Source: Pictodentalium vernedei (Eukaryota; Mollusca; Scaphopoda; Dentaliida; Dentaliidae). From it: 64,000 nucleotides of DNA. The stretch lies in contig CM062292.1 in NCBI GenBank assembly GCA_031216915.1, positions 9,673,920 to 9,737,919 of the forward strand, in the 5' to 3' direction. Numbering within the stretch: the first letter of the stretch is position 1; each line of letters begins with the position of its first letter. Both the position numbers and the translations under genes were made by a program. A model generated the notes under the pieces. The model did not search any database, was not told where the DNA came from, and was given only the letters and a program-made list of their open reading frames with translations. Shown here piece by piece: positions 1 to 10,422 of the stretch.

Positions 1-106
1 AAAAAAAATTGGAAGAATAAAAATAAAAATGTAATTAGGCCTCACAAAGTAGATCCTCTGTTTCTCAGACCATTTTTTGTAAAATTGCATGCGAGCGGGC
101 ATTTTT

Positions 107-1125
107 AGTCGAGTTGTGACGAAGTCAAACTCGACTTATAGTTTGGTGAAGGGCGGGCGGGCGGGCGGGCGGGCGGGCATAAACAATTGGTTTCCGGATG
201 ATAACTTGATAGTGGTTCAACTCATATTCATTAAACTTCATACGTAGGTTGGTCTTGGTGGGAGGAAGAACCATATTGATTTTGGACATGCTACGTCGAA
301 GGTCAAGGTCACAGTGACCTTGAACGTAGTAAATCTTAAACAATTGGTTTCTGGATGATAACTTGATAATGGTTCAACTCACATTCATGAAACTTCATAG
401 GTAGATTGGCCTTGGTGAGGGGAAGAACCCTATTGATTTTGGACTCACTACGTCAAAGGTCAAGGTCAACGTGACCTTGAACATAGTAAATTGCAACAAT
501 TCCTTTCCGGATGATAACTTGATAGTAGTTCAACCTACATTCATGAAACTTCATAGGTGGGTTGGCCTTGGTGCGAGGAAGAACTCTATTGATCTTGGAC
601 TCACCAGATCAAAGGTCAAGGTCACAGTGACCTTTAACATAGTATATCGCAACAATTGGTTTCCGGATGATAACTTGATAGTGGTTCAACCTAGAGTCAT
701 GAAACTTCATAGGTGTGTTGGCCTTGGTGCAAGGAAGAACCCTATTGATCTTGGACTCACCAGGTCAAAGGTCAAGGTCACAGTGACCTTGAACATAGTA
801 TATCGCAACAATTGGTTTCCGGATGATAACTTGATAGTGGTTCAACCTAGAGTCATGAAACTTTACAGGCTTGTTGGCCTTGGTGCGAGGAAGAACCCTA
901 TTGATGTTGGACTCACCAGGTCAAAGGTCAAGGTCACAGTGACCTTGAACATAGTATATCGCAACAATTTGTTTCCGGGTGAGAACTTGATAGTGGTTCA
1001 ACCTAGAGTCATGAAACTTTATAGGTGTGTTGGCCTTGGTGCGAGGAAGAACCCTATTGACCTTGGACTCGCCAGGTCAAAGGTCAAGGTCACAACCCGA
1101 CATTGGATCGGTGATCCTGAGCGGC
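107..1125 (+). mobile_element. HINE/Helentron-like element, family A, with six 156-bp monomers
   Basis: A hairpin at 107-137 (arms AGTCGAGTT... and ...AACTCGACT, GAA loop) follows a T-run. A GGGC microsatellite runs to 178. Six monomers start near 181, 338, 494, 650, 806 and 962, so the period is 156 bp. The 3' end carries a degraded copy of the hairpin arm (ACCCGACATT) and a small hairpin, GGATC-GGT-GATCC, at 1105-1117. This order matches non-autonomous Helentron-type elements as known for DINE-1/HINEs. The family assignment is inferred from structure only. Because 156 is divisible by 3, the array reads open for about 300 codons (471-1397), but I do not regard that as a gene. Confidence 0.6.
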
Positions 1126-1150
1126 ATTTTTTTATTTTATTTTATATTTT

Positions 1151-2976
1151 TAGCTCAACTTTGACGAAGTCAAATTTGAGCTATTGTCATGGCCTGTCGT
1201 CCGTCTGTCCGTCCGTCCGTCTGTCCGTCTGTCCGTACGTCAACAATTGGCTATGGCTCGGGCTAGAGGTCGTATTTATGAACCGATCTTTACGAAACTT
1301 CTTGGGTACCTTTGTTATGACCGTGGGACGAGAACGAGTGTTTTTGGGTGCGGTCCGAAATTCAAGATGGCTGCCAGCCGCCATTTTGTACCGATGATGC
1401 AGAAATCTGTTTTTTGTACAGAACTTCCATATGAAAGCTCTGATTTAAATAATTTTTTGTATGAATGTTTAGTACCGTGGGGTACATCACATATAATACG
1501 GGTTTTTTTCTCGTGTGTAAATTGTGCAAATTAGACTAATTTTGATGTTTTTTGGTGTTAATTTCAGCACTGTAAGTGCAAATGCCAATACGGCTCGGGC
1601 TAGAGGCCGTATTTATGAACCGATGTTTACAAAACTTCTTGGGTACCTTTGGTATCACCGTGGGACGAGAACGAGTGTTTTTGGGTCCGGTCCGAAATTC
1701 AAGATGGCCGATGACAGCCATTTTGTACAAAATTAGGTGCAATCAGATTTTTGCACAGAACTTCCATATGAAAGCGCTGATTGTTTAGTACCATGGGATA
1801 CATCACATATAATACGGGTTTTTTTCTCGTGCAGAAATTATGCAAATTAGATGAACTTTGATATTTCAGTGCGACTTGCACACATTAAGTACACATGTCA
1901 ATACGGCTCAGACTTGAGTCTGTATTTATGAACTGATCTTCACGAAATGTCTTGGGTACCTTTGTTATCACCTTGGGACGAGAACGAGTGTTTCTGGGTG
2001 CGGTCTAAAATTCAAGATGGCTGCCAGTGGCCATTTTGTACCGAAATTAGGTCTAATCTGTTTTTTGTACACAACTTCTATACAGCTCAGACTAGAGGCC
2101 ATATTTATGAACCAATCTTTATGAACCTTGTTGGGTACCTTTGTTATCACCGTGGGATGAGAGCAAGTGTTTTTGGGTGTGGTCCGAAATTCAAGATGGC
2201 CACCAGCAGCCATTTTGTACCAAAATTAGTGCAATCAGTCTTTTGTACAGAACTTCTGTATGAAAGTTCTGATTTGAATAAATTTTTGTATGAATATTTA
2301 GTAACATGGAATACATCACATATTCTAAGGGGTTTTTTTTCGTGCAGAAATTATGCAAATTAGATGAACTTTGACTTATTCAGTGCTACTTGCACAGTGT
2401 GAGCACACATGTCAATACGGCTCAGGGTAGAGGCTGTATTTATGAACCGATCTTCACAAAACTTCTTGGGTACCTTTGTTATCACCTTGGGACGAGAATG
2501 AGTGTTTCTGGGTACGGTCCAAAATTCAAGATGGCTGCCAGTGGCCATTTTGTACCCAAATTAGGTCCAATCAGTTTTTTGTCACAAGTTCTATACAGCT
2601 TGTATTTATGAATTGATCTTCACAAAACTTCTTGGGTACCTTTGTTTTCACCTTGGGACAGGAACGAGTGTGTTTTGGGGTGCCTTTGTTATCACTGTGC
2701 TATGAGAACAAATATTTTGGGGTTCAGTCAGACCCACTCTGGGACTCAAAGTTTTCTTTTCTAGTTTAGCATCTGACTGTCACCCACCTTTACAATACTT
2801 TACCTATACATTTGTTACAGGCAACGGTCAGTATTTATGTACAGACCATTACAATACTTTATATGTACCTTTGTTATCAGGTCATTACCTAGATGTTTGT
2901 CATTGCTGTGTCACATACTATACATGTGCATGTCTTTGTCTTGACAAGTTGAGCTACAGTGTCATTGACACTTCAT
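1151..2976 (+). mobile_element. HINE/Helentron-like element, family B, copy 1
   Basis: The 5' hairpin at 1151-1185 has arms TAGCTCAACTTTGAC and GTCAAATTTGAGCTA around GAA. A GTCC/GTCT microsatellite (1198-1238) follows, then long imperfect monomers that each contain 'TATTTATGAACCGATCTT', 'CTTGGGTACCTTTG' and 'TTCAAGATGGCTGCCA'. The 3' end has AAGTTGAGCTA and then the hairpin GTGTC-ATT-GACAC at 2959-2971. A second copy lies at 48774-50949. Copy 1 has lost part of the interior: near 1782 it jumps from '...GCGCTGATT' to 'GTTTAGTA', where copy 2 has extra sequence. It starts about 25 bp after family A ends, a tail-to-head arrangement. Confidence 0.7.
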
Positions 2977-2977
2977 T

Positions 2978-3160
2978 GTAATTATTTGTTTGCCATTAAA
3001 AAGTTCATGTTTTTGGTTTATTTTATGTTTTAGGCCTCATAATCTACAGAATAGAATGGATGGTGGTGTATTACATCCCTTGAGTGCAACAATGCTTTGC
3101 AATGCTAAAGCATTGCAAAGCCTTGTTGCACTCAAGGGACAGTTTTATTGACTTGGTTAA
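2978..3160 (+). repeat. Dispersed repeat with long palindrome
   Basis: The stretch from 'GTAATTATTTGTTTGCC' to the end of a palindrome at about 3078-3142 (CCCTTGAGTGCAACAA... mirrored by ...TTGTTGCACTCAAGGG) is repeated in reverse orientation at about 21600-21790. It is a dispersed element of unknown class. No coding potential was seen. Confidence 0.6.
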
Positions 3161-3185
3161 AATATCAGATATAAATCATTTAATT

Positions 3186-3400
3186 TTTATTTTTTTAAGT
3201 TTGCATTGGTTGTAAAGAGAGCAGCCAAAAGGACCATGCGGGAGGGCCTAAGAAACAGATTTTTATGTTTTTATGCCTAAACCATTTAATTTTTATTTTT
3301 TTTAAGTTTAAATTGGTTATAAAAAGAGAGCATGCAGCAGCCAAAAGGACCATGCGGGAGGGCCTGAGAAACAGATTTTTTATTTTTTTAGGCCTTACTC
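3186..3400 (+). repeat. Tandem duplication, about 117-bp unit, two copies
   Basis: The phrase 'AAAAGGACCATGCGGGAGGG' occurs at about 3226 and 3343, each time preceded by a T-rich AAGTTT..ATTGGTT stretch and followed by AGAAACAGATTTTT. The stretch at 3465-3502 also repeats the first 40 bases of the window. Confidence 0.6.
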
Positions 3401-3502
3401 CTAGATTTTTCACCCAGGACATGTTCCCATAGATTTTTTTTTTCATTTCTCCTGGAATAAAATAGAAAAAAAATTGGAAGAATAAAAATAAAAATGTAAT
3501 TA

Positions 3503-4000
3503 ACCTTTCATGTAATAGTTTATTCTTTTTTTAAAATAAATAGCACAAGATAATAATATACATGTAGCAAGTAGCACAAATAAAACTACGATAAATCAAA
3601 CAACGATAATACAGCTAAGAATAAATTTACAAGCCCATGGTTTCAAAATAGTGCTGAGGTTTGTTTTAGAGTAAAGCGCGACTCTTTAAATTATCACCTC
3701 TTAGTGCTTATAGTACCATTAAAGTCTTCATCTCACAATATATCAAAGCACATAACATCCAGCTTACTGTTTATATAGCAATATAACCATGATATTGTTA
3801 TGCCATACAGCACACTGTGTGTGACAGATCGACTAGATCATAGTGTGATTTCTTGTCCATACAAACATTTTGTTTCTTAATTAACACAAGGCAATGATAG
3901 TCCTTTGAGAAAATCTTTAGGATTGATGTTCTTTCTTCATTTTTCAGTACATGATCTGCTGAAGAATACTGAAAATGTGTGTAATAAATACAGAACCGTA
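3503..4000. other. AT-rich stretch, nothing recognised
   Basis: I see no coding region, terminal repeats or tandem array here. Confidence 0.4.
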
Positions 4001-4131
4001 CAAGTATTTGAATGGGTTAATACTGTTTCTCACACTCGTTTGTTTTGGCACAGAATATCACCCGAAGCTTTACCTCTCATGGTATTCTTGTGCCCCCAAA
4101 CTCATGTGATAAACATTAACCCATTCAAAAC
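4001..4131 (+). mobile_element. Small MITE, uninterrupted copy
   Basis: Inverted ends 'TTTGAATGGGTTAATA' (about 4007) and 'AACATTAACCCATTCAAA' (about 4113-4130) enclose about 100 bp. The interior 'TTACCTCTCATGGTATTCTTG' region (4070-4090) corresponds to the interrupted copy at 46767-47349. It supplies the empty site for the insertion there. Confidence 0.6.
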
Positions 4132-4612
4132 AAGCTATTAATTGAAAATAGAATATGTTTTCATTTTTGGAATTCACTTTAAAAAAAAATTTCCACAATC
4201 CTGTATAAGTATTTCCTTTAGTTCCTTGAATCCTGCACCCTATGTAACAACATGTAACTAACTAACTCTGTGTATTTTACAGCTTTTGTCAGTATAAATT
4301 TTCATGTAGTGTGTGATATGGCAGTTACCAGTTTTTTTTATAACCAGAAAGTGTGCAGTGCACAGGGTTAGTCACACTTTCTGGTTATAAAAAAAATTCA
4401 TTATTAACCAAGTAAATAACCCTGTGCACTGTACATTCTTAGTGTAAATCTGATCCATATCAACTCTTTACCCACGTAATGGCCAAAACCAGCCAGTACT
4501 GTTCTCAAACTTAGTTTGTGACCCCTCATTAGAACGGATTGTGGAAAGTTTGATTTTTTTTCGTGAACTCCAAAAATGAAAACATATTCTATTTTCAATT
4601 AATAGCTTGTTT
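4132..4612 (+). mobile_element. Fold-back element with central palindrome
   Basis: The arm at 4136-4175 (ATTAATTGAAAATAGAATA... to ...CATTTTTGGA) is inverted at about 4570-4607. A smaller palindrome at 4328-4393 pairs TTTTTTTTATAACCAGAAAG with its complement. The motif 'GTGATAAACATTAACCCATT' flanks the element on both sides (about 4105 and 4627). Class unknown, no ORF. Confidence 0.5.
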
Positions 4613-4665
4613 CAGATCCTTGTGTGATAAACATTAACCCATTCAGATCCTTGTGTGAGTCTGTC

Positions 4666-4922
4666 CAAGCCTGGAAATATGTAGACTGTCATCTGCAGAA
4701 TGAGGTCTCCAGAGGGTGAATTTGATGATGCTATCCTGTATAGCAGGGTAGCATCACTAAATTAACCCTCTGTGAACCGCAATCTGAATCAAGGTCTCAA
4801 GCCTAAACAGAAAGCGGTACCCAGAGGATAAATTGGCCCATTATATGGGATAGTATCAGCAAATTCATCCTCTGGAGACATCATTCTGCAAATAACAGCT
4901 TGCTTATTTCCAGGCTTGGATC
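4666..4922 (+). mobile_element. Fold-back MITE
   Basis: The ends are inverted: 'CCAAGCCTGGAAATA' at 4667 pairs with 'ATTTCCAGGCTTGG' near 4908. Inner segments such as GTCTCCAGAGG and CCTCTGGAGAC also pair. A smaller inverted repeat, GATGCTA...TAGCATC, lies at 4726-4756. No coding potential was seen and the superfamily is undetermined. Confidence 0.55.
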
Positions 4923-5008
4923 TGTTTATGCCTAGTTCTTCTGGTTGGTGGTTTGAGCTGAGGTTTGAGAATACTCAATGTTTATCTGTCGTGGTTTGCT
5001 ACTTTAAA

Positions 5009-5408
5009 GGGGTGTTGCGGTAACCGGTTCTCGTCAGATCACCAAAGTTAAGCAACATCGAGCCTGGTTAGTCCTTGGATGGGTGACCATCTGAGTGATC
5101 GATTCAGACTCCTGCATTGTGTCCTTGGGCAAAGCACTTAACCCAGTAGTCCACATGGGGGCACGATGACGCCGTGTACTATGGCGTACTCCACGTCAAT
5201 GGTGCGCATGTCTTCAACCAATCTAACCCTGACTGTTCTGCAGTTCGGAGTTACGATGTTGGAGAGCTGGCAGCTGCTCGTCTTTCGTCGTTGCTCGGTG
5301 GTTCTCTCCAGGTGCTCCGGCTTCCTCCACCCATAAAACTGTCACCGACACGATATGACCTTGCCTGTTAAAGTGTTGTTAAACCCTAATAAATGAATAT
5401 AAATTGCA
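5009..5408 (+). mobile_element. SINE with 5S rRNA-derived head
   Basis: Positions 5025-5095 closely resemble the middle of a 5S rRNA gene: GGTTCTCGTCAGATCACC, AAGTTAAGCAACATCGAGC, then TTGGATGGGTGACC. The body, starting at GTGTCCTTGGGCAAAGCACTT, is the same as in the tRNA-headed SINEs at 15901, 33192 and 43350. It includes GGTTCTCTCCAGG and CTTCCTCCACCCATAAAACT and ends in an AT-rich tail. A possible 8-bp duplication, ACTTTAAA, flanks it (5001-5008 and 5409-5416). The element ends only 34 bp before the PLCB exon at 5443, leaving the polypyrimidine tract intact. Confidence 0.8.
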
Positions 5409-5442
5409 ACTTTAAAACTATTATGTTTTACTTCTCTTTCAG

Positions 5443-5543
5443 AATGACTCCATTGATCCACAGCAATTTAGTTTTGAGGATTTCTTCAATTTTTATCATC
5501 ATCTGTGTGGGAGAACAGAAGTTGACAAAGTCTTTGATGAAAT
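5443..5543 (+). CDS. Phospholipase C beta, internal exon (EF-hand region)
   Basis: PLC-beta enzymes cleave PIP2 to IP3 and diacylglycerol at the plasma membrane downstream of Gq-coupled receptors. This 101-nt exon sits between a good acceptor (TTTTACTTCTCTTTCAG) and donor (AAT|GTGAGG). It reads NDSIDPQQFSFEDFFNFYHH followed by LCGRTEVDKVFDE, without a stop. This fits the PLC-beta EF-hand region, where animal PLC-betas have a comparable NDSI...LCPRPEID segment. It ends in phase 2. Joined to the exon at 20856, it forms codon ATA and continues as GAKKKPYVTVDQ, exactly as the family requires. The track's ATG-started reading in another frame is a shadow. The subtype (PLCB1-3-like or PLCB4-like) is not resolved. 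Confidence 0.88.
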
Positions 5544-5565
5544 GTGAGGTTCCTTTACTTAATAT

Positions 5566-5800
5566 GTATATATATACTAAACACCAAAAGAAACTCACTA
5601 CTTTATTTTTATTGTATTTATAATCTAATTTGTATTTAGAATATGAATGCTTACCCACATATATGTCCATACCACGGTAAACAAGCACTGCTTCACTTCC
5701 CAGGGTTCCCACAGGGAATAAAACACAGTACTGTGATCTCAAAAAGAAGACAAAAGAATTCCAACCAGATCTCGACACAGTCATGATCCGGTCTGAATTC
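5566..5800 (+). repeat. Dispersed repeat beginning TATACTAAACACCAAAAG
   Basis: The opening 'ATACTAAACACCAAAAGAAA' and the following AT-rich stretch recur at 6478-6560 as 'ATACTGAACCCCAAAAGAAA'. They look like one end of a DNA-transposon-derived repeat. The other boundary was not found. Confidence 0.4.
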
Positions 5801-6088
5801 TCTGTCCACTTGTAAATACTTTGCCTGATTTCTTACCCTCAACACTGCAAAATCTTCTTTGTCTGAAAAAGAATTCCAAGAACATTAATTCTCAAATTAT
5901 ATTTTCCTAATAAGTATCGTTGAATATTTCTTTTGATTGAGTCTTGATTACGCAATATTTTATCTTTTGGAGTCTCGACTAACTGGTGTGTTTAGTGATC
6001 ATGCCATGATCTGCTCGAGAGAGAGAGAGATAGATCACTTTTGGGATCACAGTTCTGTAATGGAGGCCATCATAACACATTCTCTTTT

Positions 6089-6475
6089 ATATGCCCCCAG
6101 CACGGAGGTGTGTGTGGGGGTGTATACTGGAATCACCTTGACTGTCCATCCATCCATCCATCCATCCATCCATCCATCCATCCATCCATCCATCCATCCA
6201 ATCCATTTGTCCATCCATCATTCCATCCATCAACATAGTTTTGTCTGGAGATTTTCTCAAGACATTTATGGACCAATCTGCTGGAAACTTGGTATGAATG
6301 TTCTCCACCTTAGAGTGTCTGAATTTTGTCCAGAGATTTTCTCAGACGTTTATGGGTCGATTCATTTGAAACTTGTTATGGATGTTCACTACCATGGGAT
6401 CCTGTGCACCTGCGACTAAAGTTTTGATGAGACTTTTTTGGCCAGAGTTATGCCCCTTTTCGTCTCAGAATATCA
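6089..6475 (+). mobile_element. Tandem-repeat element with (TCCA)n tract
   Basis: An imperfect hairpin, GCCCCCAGCAC...GTGTGGGGGTGTAT (6091-6128), leads into a (TCCA)n microsatellite (6146-6232). Two related monomers follow, each with GAGATTTTCTCA and TTTATGG..C at about 6248 and 6335. This is the same plan as the HINE-like families. The 3' end appears truncated. Confidence 0.4.
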
Positions 6476-6477
6476 TG

Positions 6478-6800
6478 TATATACTGAACCCCAAAAGAAA
6501 CGCACCATTGTAATTTTTAATTATGTTTTATGATCATAATATGAATAGCTTGTGGTTTGGATTATGAATGCATCCCTAAATGAACCTACATATGCATAAA
6601 TTACCCAACATGCAGAGATTGGACACAATGAATGGTTCAAGTGACTCTTTGTACATAACTCCCTGAGATGACAATTGTGATGACAGTAATGGGCTAAATC
6701 TGTCACAGAGAAGGGTAATACAAAAATCTGCATGAAATATGAAAACAAAATATTCCACGGCATGTACACATATCCAGACATGACCTAACATGAAAACTTT
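6478..6800 (+). repeat. Second copy of the TATACTgAAC repeat
   Basis: It starts ATACTGAACCCCAAAAGAAA and is related to 5566-5800. It is AT-rich with no reading frame of note. Confidence 0.35.
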
Positions 6801-6950
6801 TGCATGAGTGACATAAGTCAATGATGTCATTCCTGTCTTGTTTTGGAGTTGTCGCAATTGATGTTCAATGCCTGGTGAACTTGAACACGTCTTCTGATTT
6901 GCTGGTATCCATTCAGAGGCCTCAGTATGGTAAGTGGAAAAAATTCAAGG

Positions 6951-7026
6951 TCTGTACTACTGGCCTGGGTCTGTTCTACTGGCCCAGGTCTGTACTACTG
7001 GCCTGGGTCTGTACTACTGGCCCGGG
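6951..7026 (+). repeat. 18-bp minisatellite, about four copies
   Basis: Units of the form GGTCTGTACTACTGGCCT repeat with small changes. The short ORF across it is incidental. The rest of 6800-7690 holds nothing I recognise. Confidence 0.7.
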
Positions 7027-7694
7027 TTGTCATCTTAGCCTCAAACATTTCTATGGCACAAAACTGTTGATCATAACATAATGTAGGCATGAGGTTATCT
7101 TCATGCAGCAGCTTTGTTCAATAAACTTTCAAAGTTTTCTGATCACCAACAGTGACAAGAATACAAAAATGTACACATTCTTTCACTGTACAAAATCAGG
7201 TGGCTCCTGCTCAATAGCCTGTTTAATATGTTCAGCAGACCTGCGTTATGTATGCTCAAGTTATTCACAACAACAGATTTTTATATGCTGGTCACCTTGT
7301 GCCTATTTAGATATGCATTCATGTCCAAAACCACGGATGGCACAATTACGATGTGGTCATCTTATTACATTGTAAAGCTCAAACTTACTGACAGGAATTG
7401 TAAAAATGTAACATTCTGATGTGATACACATGAATGAGTTAGTTATGCACCAGTTGGTCCATAACCATGATTAGACATCGTACACTTGCATAACCCATTC
7501 TTGTTGTCTGAATTGGTGCCTGAGAATATATGTTAACCTTTAACTGCTAGAGAGCTGGAAGCCCATATTTGGGCTTTCCGAAATACCACAGGTTTTGACT
7601 GTAATAGCTATACTCTGCCCGTTGTGGTTTTATTTTGAACTATACACCTGGAACTTAATTAAGCACCTTCCTGTTTTTTTTTTTTGCAGTGGTG

Positions 7695-8282
7695 TTAAAC
7701 CTTTACCCAACGAATTGCCTGCATCTGCCCATAATATAATAACATAATAACACTTTGGCCAGCCGCTGATTTGTTGCGGTTCTCGGACGAGAAGGCCATG
7801 GTTACCCCTGTACTCCCAACTGCCTCCCTATTCCCACGCTTCTCTCCTCCCAACACTCGGAGACGAACTGCTTGATGATATCCCTTGTCTCATTCTTCCC
7901 AATCTCTCCGATTAGCATATTAACCCTCTCCTTTGAGTCTCCCCCTAACCACATGTCCTTCATTCTCCCATCCCACTTCCTCATTATACTCCCAGTGAAT
8001 CTCATTCTTTTAGACTGATACTTTGGGCATTCTAGAAGAAAATGTTCCAGGGTCTCCACCATGTCCATGTAATTTGCAAATTGAGCAGTTGAAAAAATTT
8101 AATTTTTCAAAAATATTTCAACAAAACCATATCATGTGACCTCTCATTGGAAAGAGCTCATTGAGCTCGTTCCAATGAGGGGGTCACATGTTATGGTTTT
8201 GTTGAATTTTTTTGAAAAATTAAACAAAAATAGTAATTAAAATAATAAATTTTGATATTCTCTGCATTGGGTAAAGAATTAA
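7695..8282 (+). mobile_element. TTAA-flanked (piggyBac-like) MITE, interrupted by a LINE fragment
   Basis: TTAA at 7695-7698 and 8279-8282 flank ends related to CCTTTACCCAACG and TTGGGTAAAG. The core palindrome around GAGCTCATTGAGCTCGTTCC (8155-8175) and its arms match the uninterrupted copies at 36614-36855 and 47896-48136. The left arm is broken after 'CCCATAAT' by the LINE fragment and resumes with 'TTTGCAAATTGAGCAG'. Confidence 0.8.
7739..8069 (-). pseudogene. 5'-truncated LINE copy (last part of ORF2 and 3' tail)
   Basis: On the - strand it encodes VETLEHFLLECPKY followed by about 70 residues parallel to the C-terminus of the full LINE at 21939-25373. The same 3' sequence follows (TTTGGCCAGCCGCTGATTTG on the + strand), with an ATA/TAA-rich tail. 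It is 5'-truncated, as expected from target-primed reverse transcription, and a short TAAT-type target repeat is possible. It lacks the endonuclease and RT domains, so it is dead. Confidence 0.85.
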
Positions 8283-8439
8283 TAGAAACTGTCATAACTT
8301 TCATGCTATCTTTCAGATGGCCAAAAGTGATTGTTTGTGGAAAGAATGGTCCATTGACAAATGAAAGACAACACAATAATGGAAATATGCAGTATTTTAA
8401 TGGTGCTAATTACACATATCGGTCACTAATGTTTTGAAT

Positions 8440-9000
8440 GGAAAATGCATTTTTTTATTCTGATTTGTGGATTTTGAAAAATCTTCTCCTCTGTAACCAC
8501 AGGGCCAAATGTTTTGAAACTTCACATAAATGATGTCTGGGACACCCTCTGCCAATGTTCCACATTTAATGTTGATCGTGTTGCAAACATGGCCACAATT
8601 GCAGCTTATAGTTACTATAGAAAACCCTATGGGAAATCACATTTTTAACTTCTCTCTGGAACTACTGAGTCAACATGAACCAAACTTCACAGGAATGGTC
8701 TTTTGGAGGCCCTCTACAAAAGATCCTCTGTTTGTTCTCATTGGTTGAAAAATATGGCCACCAGAGACATTCTCAGATTCTGTTTGATGGATTTTGCAAA
8801 AATATTCCCCTCAAAAATATTCCCCTCTGAAACAATAATGTCAAATGTTTTGAAACTTCACATGATTGAAGACTGGGACACCTTTTACCAATGATCCTCA
8901 TGTAATGTTGATGTAATGTTGCAAACATGGCCACTATTGCAACTCATAGTTACCATGGAAAGCCTATGGAAAACAGACACGTTAACCTCCAGAATAATTT
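8440..9000 (+). repeat. Two-copy imperfect tandem repeat, about 330-bp spacing
   Basis: The phrases 'CAAATGTTTTGAAACTTCAC' and 'GTTGCAAACATGGCCAC' occur at about 8507/8579 and again at about 8842/8917. The monomer style resembles the HINE-like arrays (FAAACTTCA, ATGGCCAC), but I see no end hairpins. The stretch 9000-9294 shows nothing further. Confidence 0.5.
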
Positions 9001-9302
9001 TTCAAGGATCCTGAGGGTGATTTTCAGGGAAATGGGATGGATTTCATTGAAAAGTTACCGCTGGGACAAAACAAAAGAAAAAACTTGCGAATTTTCAGCT
9101 CATGGACCCAGGCCTTTAAATTCTTCCCAACTAACGATGGTAAACGCTGTGCCCAAATAAGATAATTGCATCCAAATTATGCAAAGTTTGAAACTTTTTT
9201 CATTCAAAGTTTTGCAGTGTTTCGGCAATATATAGTTTGGCCAGGTTTCCCTGATGCTTGCAATGTAACTTAGAGCTTACCTTCAAATCAAACAATGCAA
9301 CA

Positions 9303-10414
9303 CAGGGACCAGCCTAGGGGGGAATTTTAGGGAGACTTCAAGTCTCCCTCCAGAAAAAATAGGGAGACTGCAGAGTCATGTAGGGAGACTTCATAGGCAA
9401 GTGGGGAAAATTAAGAATATTCAATTTATGGTCCTCCATTAACATACAAATAATCCAGGTCCAGTTGTCTATGATGCATCTGTGCCAGGTTAAAAAATCA
9501 CAATGTAATTATTGACTGAAAATCCCCCACTGCTACCACTGCTACCTTCTCCTTCATGACCCCTCACCTCTTTTTCGTGCCAATCCCCCATCACCCTCCT
9601 GTGGTTGCCTTTCAACAAAGTCTACTAAGCTAATAATTTCCTAAGTCTGAAAGTGTGAACAGGACCAGATGTAAGAAGGTTGCTTGGGAGGTACTTTGTT
9701 AGTTAATAAACAAAATACATTCTGGGGTCGAGTATTTTGTAAAGGAAATGTCATTCCGCATCATTTTTATGGCATTCCGGTGTCATTCCGCGTCATTTCA
9801 TGTCATTCCGATGTTTAGGAGGACCCTTTTTCAAGATCGTCCACATGCACACTTGTGTCCTGTACAAAGCTTTTCTTGACATCACTAAAGCTTTTTTTCA
9901 TGTGTTTCAATTCCATTCATGTTTTTCTGAGAATAGACAGCCCAACAGTTAACAGTTGTCAGCAAATCGAAATGAAAATAATGTGTTATAAAATACGTCC
10001 GTTGTGTATACATTTTCGGCATCCTAAGCAACGTAACCTACTTTCAAACTGGGTTGTTTTGTTGAGTCGCGTAAGTCACCTATTTTCATTTCGACACTTG
10101 AAGCTCCGACTGGAACGCAACAAAATAGAAATAAAAAAATCCGCCAAAAGCGACAATGGACAATTGCTTGTCGTGTGATTTCAAATAAATGGACGTTTAT
10201 TTGACGAATTAAAATGCCCATTTATCACACTCGAGCACATTCGATTTTTGAAAATACTCGTTTTCATGTAAACCTCGCATCACTCAGTTCAGCGTTTTCT
10301 CATTTTGGCCAATTTTTAGAGGGCGACTTGTAATCGCCCCGACTATTTTTCTAGGCGATTTTGGGCTTAGAAGGGCGACTTAATCGCCTTAGTCGCCCTC
10401 ACGGCTGGTCCCTG
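9303..10414 (+). mobile_element. Non-autonomous hAT-like transposon with 8-bp target duplication
   Basis: The 12-bp terminal inverted repeats are perfect: CAGGGACCAGCC (9303-9314) and GGCTGGTCCCTG (10403-10414). The 8-bp duplication ATGCAACA flanks them at 9295-9302 and 10415-10422. CAGGG ends with 8-bp duplications are the hAT hallmark. Subterminal repeats of GGGAGACTT / GGGCGACTT type sit in both ends (9331-9390; 10320-10400) and could be transposase sites. No transposase ORF is present. Diverged copies of the interior lie on either side of the element at 11343-18608. Confidence 0.85.
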
Positions 10415-10422
10415 ATGCAACA

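Noticed and set aside
471-1397. 308-codon ORF with 52-residue repeats
   Set aside because: It exists only because the 156-bp monomer is a multiple of three. It runs across the element end into the next element and has no recognisable domain.
5020-5100. 5S rRNA gene
   Set aside because: Only the middle part of 5S is present and it is fused to a SINE body.
5937-6419. 160-codon ORF with a poly-(HPSI) run
   Set aside because: Translation of the (TCCA)n tract inside a repeat element.
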